In this document: piece by piece, positions 7,347 through 11,633 of the stretch | Numbering within the stretch: the first letter of the stretch is position 1 | How the letters are laid out: every line of letters starts with the position of its first letter | NCBI GenBank assembly: GCA_902834965.1 | Contig: CADFKY010000029.1 | Location: 1 to 11,633 of the forward strand | Source of the DNA: Veillonellaceae bacterium | Lineage (GTDB): Bacteria; Bacillota_C; Negativicutes; Veillonellales; Veillonellaceae | Length of the DNA stretch: 11,633 bases | Direction of reading: 5' to 3' | Position numbers and translations under genes: made by a program | The notes under the pieces: model-generated | What the model was told of the DNA's origin: nothing | Database searches by the model: none | What the model saw: only the letters and a program-made list of their open reading frames with translations

Positions 7347-8750
7347 TTATAAAATACCAAAGAGCCACATGCCAAAAGTGCCGCCCCAGAAATGAATGAG
7401 GAAGCTCACCACGGAAATGGCAAGACCTACGCGCCACCATGTACCTTGTGGCACATAGCCAGCACCGAAGAAGATTGGTGTTACACCTGAACTATAATGA
7501 GTCAATGTACAGCCAGGACTGTTCATCAAACCAAAGAGCAATATCGTAAACGGAATAGGAGCCCCCATCGCCACTAAAATGGCTGCAAAGGCGGAGAATA
7601 AAGCTGTAATACGCGCCGTACCACTGGCAAAGAAATACTGAGAGTACACAAAGGTAGCGGAAATGATAAAGGACGCCCAGAACCAGTCGAAGCCAGCTAA
7701 ATGTTGACTTACAAAATCTGCAAAGACAGCTACTACACCGAGTTTGCCAAGCAGTCCAGCCATGCCTACAAGCGTACCCATCCAGATGAGGATATCCCAA
7801 CCGGTGCGTTCACCTAAAATATCCTCCCAAGTAAGAGAGCCAGTCACAACACACGCCAGAACCCCCATCATCGCTACTACTGTAGGATGAAGCTTAGTCC
7901 AAATTGCTGTAGCCCAAAGTAAGATACAAAGAACAAAAATAATGGCAACAGAAATTTCGGCCTTCGTAATAGGTCCAAGAGCATCTAGTTCTTTTTGAGC
8001 CATTGCTGCAGCCTCTGGTGTTTCCTTGATTTCTGGTGGATAGATTTTATAGATAAACCAAGGCATCAAAATCATACAAATTACACCAGGAATCACACCG
8101 GCTTGGAACCATTCCCACCAAGATATATCATAGCCAAACAGTTTAGCACCTAAGGACGTAATAAGCAAGTTACCACTACATGCAGTCAAGAAGATCGTTA
8201 CTGTAATGGTGTTAATAGTATGTGCCGTCGTCATCAAGTACGCCCCAATGCGGCGAGCCGTATTACCATATGGTTCAGAGTCAAATGCTAAGGAAATATT
8301 TTGTACGATGGGGAATACTATACCACCACCACGCGCCGTATTAGATGGTGTAGCTGGAGAAATAATCAAATCTGTACAAGCCAAAGCATAGGCAAGCTTT
8401 AATGAGCTTGTGCCAAAGGAGCGAATCAAGGTGTACGCAATGCGCTTGCCAAGGCCAGAATTAATAATACCGCGAGAAAAGAATACGGCTGCTACGATAA
8501 GCCACACATTCGCTTCTGCATAGCCACCTAGTGCCTGTACCATAGTGATGGAGTTAGTGGCTACGGCTACAACAATACCAAAGAGGGCCATAATGCCCGT
8601 TGGCCAAGGTCGCAATATAAAGCCCACAATAGTAGCCGTAAAGATAGCTAATAAATGCCAACCTTCCGGCTTGATTGCCTCTGTATGAGGTAAAAACCAA
8701 ATGACGAGACCCACTAAAACGGTAAGGGCCGCTCGTGTAAAAGTATTCAT
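7347..8750 (-). CDS. DASS-family dicarboxylate/anion transporter (CitT/TtdT-like)
   Basis: A 467-residue polytopic inner-membrane carrier of the divalent anion:sodium symporter family (SLC13/CitT/TtdT/2-oxoglutarate-malate translocator). The first hydrophobic segment is at about 7-21, and roughly a dozen follow. The diagnostic substrate-site segment SPATPSNTARGGG (131-143) carries the conserved SNT. A C-terminal counterpart includes FASGTARITAL and HYSSGVTPIFFG. Length and the P-S-N-T-A-R-G-G-G form are typical of the CitT/TtdT/SodiT branch, which moves C4-dicarboxylates, tartrate or citrate; the exact substrate and symport or antiport mode cannot be read here. In a Veillonella-like organism malate, fumarate, tartrate or succinate are plausible. 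GGAGG precedes the ATG. It lies 16 bp behind the cupin gene and ends at a strong terminator. Confidence 0.9.
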   Translation of the reverse strand: MNTFTRAALTVLVGLVIWFLPHTEAIKPEGWHLLAIFTATIVGFILRPWPTGIMALFGIVVAVATNSITMVQALGGYAEANVWLIVAAVFFSRGIINSGLGKRIAYTLIRSFGTSSLKLAYALACTDLIISPATPSNTARGGGIVFPIVQNISLAFDSEPYGNTARRIGAYLMTTAHTINTITVTIFLTACSGNLLITSLGAKLFGYDISWWEWFQAGVIPGVICMILMPWFIYKIYPPEIKETPEAAAMAQKELDALGPITKAEISVAIIFVLCILLWATAIWTKLHPTVVAMMGVLACVVTGSLTWEDILGERTGWDILIWMGTLVGMAGLLGKLGVVAVFADFVSQHLAGFDWFWASFIISATFVYSQYFFASGTARITALFSAFAAILVAMGAPIPFTILLFGLMNSPGCTLTHYSSGVTPIFFGAGYVPQGTWWRVGLAISVVSFLIHFWGGTFGMWLFGIL

Positions 8751-8766
8751 AGAACCTCCATCAGGC

Positions 8767-9210
8767 TTAACAACTTTCCAAAAATTCTTTGATCTTAGGA
8801 TTTGCTCGTAACATTTCCATCTCTTCAGGGGATAATAATTTTACCTTATCCCGATCTTGATTTACCAAGCAAAGAAAACCAATATAATCGCCCTTATTAG
8901 CACGGAATTGATGAATTGTTTTGCCTGGAATTTCGATAAAGTCACCAGCTTCTACATCGTGGATTTCATCACCCAATAAGACCTGCCCCTTACCGCGGAA
9001 TATCATAACCATATGCGTATGATCGTGATACTCTAAGGTAGAATACCCTCCTGGCAAACATTCAAAATAGCGGAATTGACATGGAATATCATAAGCACCA
9101 TCGTATAATACTTGACGTGTTACATCTTTAAAAGGACTACCATCTTGCTTATATACCAAGGTTTCGATACCATCCCACTTAAAATTTTTAGCATCAAACT
9201 TACGTATCAT
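8767..9210 (-). CDS. Single-domain cupin protein
   Basis: A small (147-residue) soluble protein with one cupin beta-barrel. Cupin motif 1 spans about 54-75, from GGYSTLEYHDHTH to the FRGKG turn, with His62, His64 and His66. Motif 2 includes GDFIEIPGKTIHQF (89-102) with Pro95 and His100. The metal-site glutamate normally following the histidines is not obvious: Val68/Met69 occupy its place. So metal is probably held by histidines only, or the protein is a sensor rather than an enzyme. No DNA-binding domain is seen. The start is preceded by AGAGG. It is the first gene of a two-gene unit with the DASS transporter, suggesting a role in handling the same organic acid, but no reaction can be named. 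A terminator stands directly upstream. Confidence 0.85.
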   Translation of the reverse strand: MIRKFDAKNFKWDGIETLVYKQDGSPFKDVTRQVLYDGAYDIPCQFRYFECLPGGYSTLEYHDHTHMVMIFRGKGQVLLGDEIHDVEAGDFIEIPGKTIHQFRANKGDYIGFLCLVNQDRDKVKLLSPEEMEMLRANPKIKEFLESC

Positions 9211-9228
9211 CGTATTACCTCTTTAAAC

Positions 9229-9265
9229 AAAAAAGGGCTGCATCGAAACAAGGTTTCAATACAGC
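9229..9265 (-). terminator. Strong terminator between the HMA gene and the cupin gene
   Basis: GCTGTATTGAAAC (9265-9253) pairs with GTTTCGATGCAGC (9249-9237), 13 bp including two G-U pairs, around a 3-nt loop. CC and six T's (9234-9229) follow. It begins 13 bp after the HMA stop and ends only 18 bp before the cupin ATG, leaving no room for a normal promoter downstream. Confidence 0.88.
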
Positions 9266-9278
9266 TCCATCGGTTCGA

Positions 9279-9587
9279 TTATTTGAAGAGACGTTTCAAA
9301 GTGTCTAGTAATCCATGACTATGTTTTTGTACACCGTCTGCAACGCCTGCCACTTCAAAGCCAGTTCGTTCAATGGCTTTTGTAATAACTTCTACAGATG
9401 CTTTTGTTGGATCAAAAGAAACAGTAGCAGTCTTTTCTGGCAAATCTACTTCTGCACTTAATACGCCAGGCAAACCTAGAGATGCCCCTTCAACTGTTTC
9501 TTTACAGTTGTTGCACATCATCCCCGGTACAGTAAATACCTTTGTTACAACGCCATTATCTTCGCCACAACCACAATCTTTGCACAT
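9279..9587 (-). CDS. Small heavy-metal-associated (HMA) protein, copper-chaperone-like
   Basis: A 102-residue cytoplasmic protein. Residues about 14-80 form an HMA (ferredoxin-like beta-alpha-beta) domain with the metal loop GMMCNNC (Met24, Cys25, Cys28), the MxCxxC site of CopZ, Atx1 and P-type ATPase N-termini. The sequence after it (VDLPEKTATVSFDP and AIERTGFEV) matches the family fold. Two additions are unusual: a cysteine-rich start, MCKDCGCGED, with three more cysteines, and a tail containing HSH and a basic amphipathic end (LLDTLKRLFK). Extra Cys and His may widen metal binding. The start has AGGAGGT. It lies 14 bp behind tatA and is probably the last gene of pgl-tatA-HMA. No copper ATPase or CsoR-like regulator is in view, so copper specificity is inferred from the family. 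Confidence 0.85.
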   Translation of the reverse strand: MCKDCGCGEDNGVVTKVFTVPGMMCNNCKETVEGASLGLPGVLSAEVDLPEKTATVSFDPTKASVEVITKAIERTGFEVAGVADGVQKHSHGLLDTLKRLFK

Positions 9588-9601
9588 AGTGTTACCTCCT
9601 A

Positions 9602-9844
9602 TTAATCGTTAGCTTCTTTATGTTTATCATCGTTCTTAGCCCCTGCTGTCACATCGATAGTAGTCGCTTTCTTAACGGCTTCTTTCGTTTCATCAACAGC
9701 CTTTTTAGGCCCCGAAATAGCATCTTTAAACTCATTGATGCCTTTACCAATAGCTTTACCGACTTCAGGCAATTTACCAGGTCCGAAGATAACTAGAGCA
9801 ATCACTAATATAACTATTAATTCAGGTGTTCCTATAGACCCCAT
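9602..9844 (-). CDS. tatA: Twin-arginine translocase subunit TatA/TatE family
   Basis: An 80-residue membrane protein of the Sec-independent twin-arginine pathway, which moves folded proteins across the inner membrane. It has the standard layout: a short N-terminus with Glu8, one transmembrane helix (about 7-21, [13 protein letters not shown]), the hinge [14 protein letters not shown], an amphipathic helix (about 24-43), and a charged Lys/Asp-rich tail likely unstructured in the cytoplasm. The F-G-P motif and the length fit TatA/TatE rather than TatB, which is longer. AAGGAG (9856-9851) supports the start. No tatC is in the window, so the partner must be elsewhere. It sits 36 bp after pgl and 14 bp before the HMA gene. 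Confidence 0.93.
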   Translation of the reverse strand: MGSIGTPELIVILVIALVIFGPGKLPEVGKAIGKGINEFKDAISGPKKAVDETKEAVKKATTIDVTAGAKNDDKHKEAND

Positions 9845-9880
9845 ATGTATCTCCTTTATCTTTACTACTACTTATACTCT

Positions 9881-10636
9881 TTAGTGTACATCATCATAGG
9901 CTGCCTTGTCCACATACCAGGTCATAGCTTCTTGTGAAAGCACCGCTCCAGGCAATACACGACCAATGCGTTTTTCCCAAGGTAAATCCTCGTAATCTTC
10001 GCGTTGATACAATACCTTTGTCAAAGCAGTTCGCTTACTTTCACCAGTTACGGTAAACCAAACCGCATCAGATTTTGCTAAGAACGAAAAGGTCATAGAA
10101 ATACGTTCCCACACCTTTCCATCCTCAACAGCTACCACGTCTTGATCTGTGACACGCAATGCATGAGAACCTGCAAATAGACCGGCTGTATGACCATCTT
10201 CGCCAAGATCGAGCAATGCCAAATCTAGGCCACTTTTTTTACAAGCCTTGAGAACATTCTTAACCTCTTTCTCGTATTCCGCTGCCGCTTCTATTACAGT
10301 TTTAGAATCTGTATTGATTGGCAAGAAATGAGCCGCCCCTTTCGCCTTACACAACAAATAAGGTTTCACGCGATTGAAGTAATTATCCTCATGAGATTGC
10401 GGTAAGAATCGCTCATCAGTCCACACAAAGAATATGCGTTCCCAATTGAGGCGCTCTATATATTCTGGGGAATTAAGCAATTCTAATAAACCATTAATAA
10501 CAGTCCCGCCCGTAATACCAACAACACACGTTTCAGTGCGATTGATTTCCTCGTTGGTGAAAGCAATAAAATCCTCTGCCAATGCTTGAACTACATCGCT
10601 AGGGCTGTCATAACATTTAATTGTATCTTGAGCCAT
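9881..10636 (-). CDS. pgl: 6-phosphogluconolactonase (SugarP isomerase-like fold)
   Basis: Probably hydrolyses 6-phosphogluconolactone to 6-phosphogluconate in the oxidative pentose phosphate pathway. It has 251 residues from ATG 10636, the usual DevB-type length. Motifs are the phosphate loop region GITGGTVINGLLELL (40-54), FVWTDERFLPQSHEDNYF (70-87) and LGEDGHTAGLFAG (144-156) with the DGH core. These are shared with glucosamine-6-phosphate deaminases; the GEDGHTAxLF form and the lack of nagA/nagB context favour lactonase. A longer reading to 10705 would add 23 residues. It is rejected because it runs through the promoter -10 region and lacks a ribosome site, while ATG 10636 has AGGAGGTC (10652-10645). 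First gene of the unit with tatA and the HMA gene. No zwf or gnd is nearby. Confidence 0.85.
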   Translation of the reverse strand: MAQDTIKCYDSPSDVVQALAEDFIAFTNEEINRTETCVVGITGGTVINGLLELLNSPEYIERLNWERIFFVWTDERFLPQSHEDNYFNRVKPYLLCKAKGAAHFLPINTDSKTVIEAAAEYEKEVKNVLKACKKSGLDLALLDLGEDGHTAGLFAGSHALRVTDQDVVAVEDGKVWERISMTFSFLAKSDAVWFTVTGESKRTALTKVLYQREDYEDLPWEKRIGRVLPGAVLSQEAMTWYVDKAAYDDVH

Positions 10637-10644
10637 GTAATAAT

Positions 10645-10652
10645 GACCTCCT
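10645..10652 (-). promoter_or_regulatory. Ribosome binding site fixing the pgl start
   Basis: AGGAGGTC lies 8 nt before ATG 10636. It decides against the upstream in-frame start at 10705. Confidence 0.8.
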
Positions 10653-10654
10653 AA

Positions 10655-10670
10655 AACTATTTCAATAGTT
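10655..10670. promoter_or_regulatory. Dyad at the predicted pgl transcription start
   Basis: Perfect 7-bp inverted arms AACTATT and AATAGTT are separated by 2 bp. The predicted start (about 10666) falls inside, so a DNA operator is more likely than an mRNA hairpin. This is tentative. Confidence 0.35.
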
Positions 10671-10672
10671 CT

Positions 10673-10701
10673 ATTATATACACTTTTTCTGTGTAATGAA
10701 A
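10673..10701 (-). promoter_or_regulatory. Likely promoter of pgl-tatA-HMA
   Basis: A perfect -10 TATAAT (10678-10673) follows a spacer of 17 bp. The matching -35 position (10701-10696, TTTCAT) is poor, which suggests activator dependence. The spacer is exactly occupied by the dyad TACAC-N7-GTGTA (10679-10695), a possible regulator site. Confidence 0.5.
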
Positions 10702-10703
10702 GC

Positions 10704-10741
10704 AAAACCGATGTAACTCAATAGTTGGAGCCACATCGGTT
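10704..10741 (-). terminator. Intrinsic terminator of the crotonase gene
   Basis: AACCGATGTGGCTC (10741-10728) pairs with GAGTTACATCGGTT (10719-10706), 14 bp with two G-U pairs, around an 8-nt loop. It ends in TTTT (10707-10704). It closes the upstream gene just before the pgl promoter. Confidence 0.82.
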
Positions 10742-10762
10742 CTAATTATATTTGTATTTACC

Positions 10763-10798
10763 TATGAATTACAGGAAATTCCATTCCGTATATTCATA
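10763..10798 (-). other. Stem-loop right after the crotonase stop codon
   Basis: TATGAAT (10798-10792) pairs with ATTCATA (10769-10763), then TACGGAA (10790-10784) with TTCC(T)GTA (10777-10770): 14 bp with one bulged base on each side and a 6-nt loop. No T-run follows. It may protect the 3' end of the message terminated at 10704. Confidence 0.5.
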
Positions 10799-10806
10799 AA
10801 TCAATA

Positions 10807-11598
10807 TTATTGTTGACCAAATTTAGGACGGCGACGCTCTGTGAAAGCACGGACTCCTTCTTTGAAGTCCTCTGAAAGACCTAATGCACATTGGTTTTCT
10901 ACTTCAAACTTCTTGTACTCTTCCCAACCCGCTAAGAAGCTATTCCACATCATTTCCTTCATAACGCGGTAAGATTGTGCAGGCCCTTTTGCCAATTTCT
11001 CAACAAGGCGTCTTGTAGCAGTCTCTAAATCTTCTAATTCACAAACCTTATACACAAAGCCAAGTTCCTTACCCTTTTCAGCAGATACGGCTTCACCGGT
11101 CATGACAATATGCATAGCACGATTCATACCAATAGAGCGAGTTAACAAGAATAACCCGCCCGCATCAGGAGCAAGACCTACATTTACGAAGGCTTGAATA
11201 AAGCGTACGTTATTAGCAGCCACAACAAAGTCCGCTGCCAAAGCCATATTAAATGCCGCTCCTGCTGCAGCACCTTGAAGGCTCATGATAACAGGTTTTG
11301 GTAATTTCTTCATAGCCATAGAAATCTCAGCTACCAGCTCAACAATTTCAAATAAAGACTCAGTATCCCCTTCGTTTACAGCGCGCTCCATCTCTGTTAA
11401 ATCGCCACCCGCAGAGAATACCTTACCCTCTGCATTAATGAGCAATGCACGCACGCTTTCATCATTATGAGCTTTATCTAAGACCTCAAGGATCTCCTTG
11501 CACATCTCGATATTAAAACCATTGGCTACGGTTGGCCGATTAAAGGTCAACGTACCAATACCGTTGTCCACTACGTACTGAATTGTATTATAAATCAT
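10807..11598 (-). CDS. Enoyl-CoA hydratase/isomerase (crotonase) family protein, PaaG-like
   Basis: A 263-residue cytoplasmic crotonase-fold protein acting on a CoA thioester. Oxyanion-hole elements are GKVFSAGGDL (58-67) and GAAAGAAFNMALAADF (109-124). The segment FVNVGLAPDAGGLFLLTR (137-154) follows. The two catalytic glutamates of true enoyl-CoA hydratase (in GGGCEL and QPEILLG of the rat enzyme) are replaced by Asn117 and a non-acidic residue in QAFV, so ordinary hydration is unlikely. Asp145 in PDAGG matches the PaaG-type catalytic aspartate, pointing to a double-bond or ring-opening isomerase activity. The substrate is unknown. AGGAG precedes the ATG. It is followed by two hairpins and a terminator, so it ends its transcript. 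Upstream genes lie beyond the window. Confidence 0.85.
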   Translation of the reverse strand: MIYNTIQYVVDNGIGTLTFNRPTVANGFNIEMCKEILEVLDKAHNDESVRALLINAEGKVFSAGGDLTEMERAVNEGDTESLFEIVELVAEISMAMKKLPKPVIMSLQGAAAGAAFNMALAADFVVAANNVRFIQAFVNVGLAPDAGGLFLLTRSIGMNRAMHIVMTGEAVSAEKGKELGFVYKVCELEDLETATRRLVEKLAKGPAQSYRVMKEMMWNSFLAGWEEYKKFEVENQCALGLSEDFKEGVRAFTERRRPKFGQQ

Positions 11599-11633
11599 AT
11601 GATTTCTCCTATATGAAAATCTATTTTCGAAAA

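Noticed and set aside
10637..10705. Extended pgl N-terminus to 10705
   Set aside because: It would run through the perfect -10 box and its start would lie in the preceding terminator. The internal ATG has a strong AGGAGG.

Overview
All supported genes in this window lie on the minus strand. They fit an AT-rich, Gram-negative-enveloped Firmicute of the Negativicutes, most likely a Veillonella-like lactate or dicarboxylate fermenter. That assignment is inferred from protein flavour, strong GGAGG ribosome sites, moderate-to-low GC and a DASS dicarboxylate carrier; no rRNA or other marker is present to prove it.

In transcription order (right to left): a crotonase-family gene (11598-10807) ends in a hairpin-rich spacer with an intrinsic terminator. 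A new promoter then drives pgl (6-phosphogluconolactonase), tatA and a small heavy-metal-associated (HMA) protein, ending at a strong terminator about 20 bp before the next gene. A cupin gene and a DASS anion transporter follow as a two-gene unit with its own terminator at 7313-7339.

Next comes a 537-bp interval (6810-7346) that I read as a transcription-attenuation leader. It holds a well-primed 43-codon ORF (7134-7003) in which 13 of residues 2-17 are Ile, Leu or Val. A 14-bp antiterminator pairing is possible between 7045-7032 and 6899-6886. This pairing is mutually exclusive with a perfect terminator hairpin followed by T7 at 6892-6864. Behind it lies the branched-chain amino acid operon ilvD-ilvA-ilvB-ilvN-(ABC ATPase), and then ilvC, which has its own promoter and runs off the left edge.

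Together IlvA (2-oxobutyrate supply), IlvBN (acetohydroxyacid synthase), IlvC (reductoisomerase) and IlvD (dehydratase) make the 2-oxo acid precursors of Ile and Val (and, via 2-oxoisovalerate, Leu). Only the final aminotransferase is missing. The main finding is the ribosome-dependent attenuator in front of ilvD. It resembles the enterobacterial ilvGMEDA leader rather than the T-box leaders usual for Firmicutes; I found no T-box consensus in the interval.
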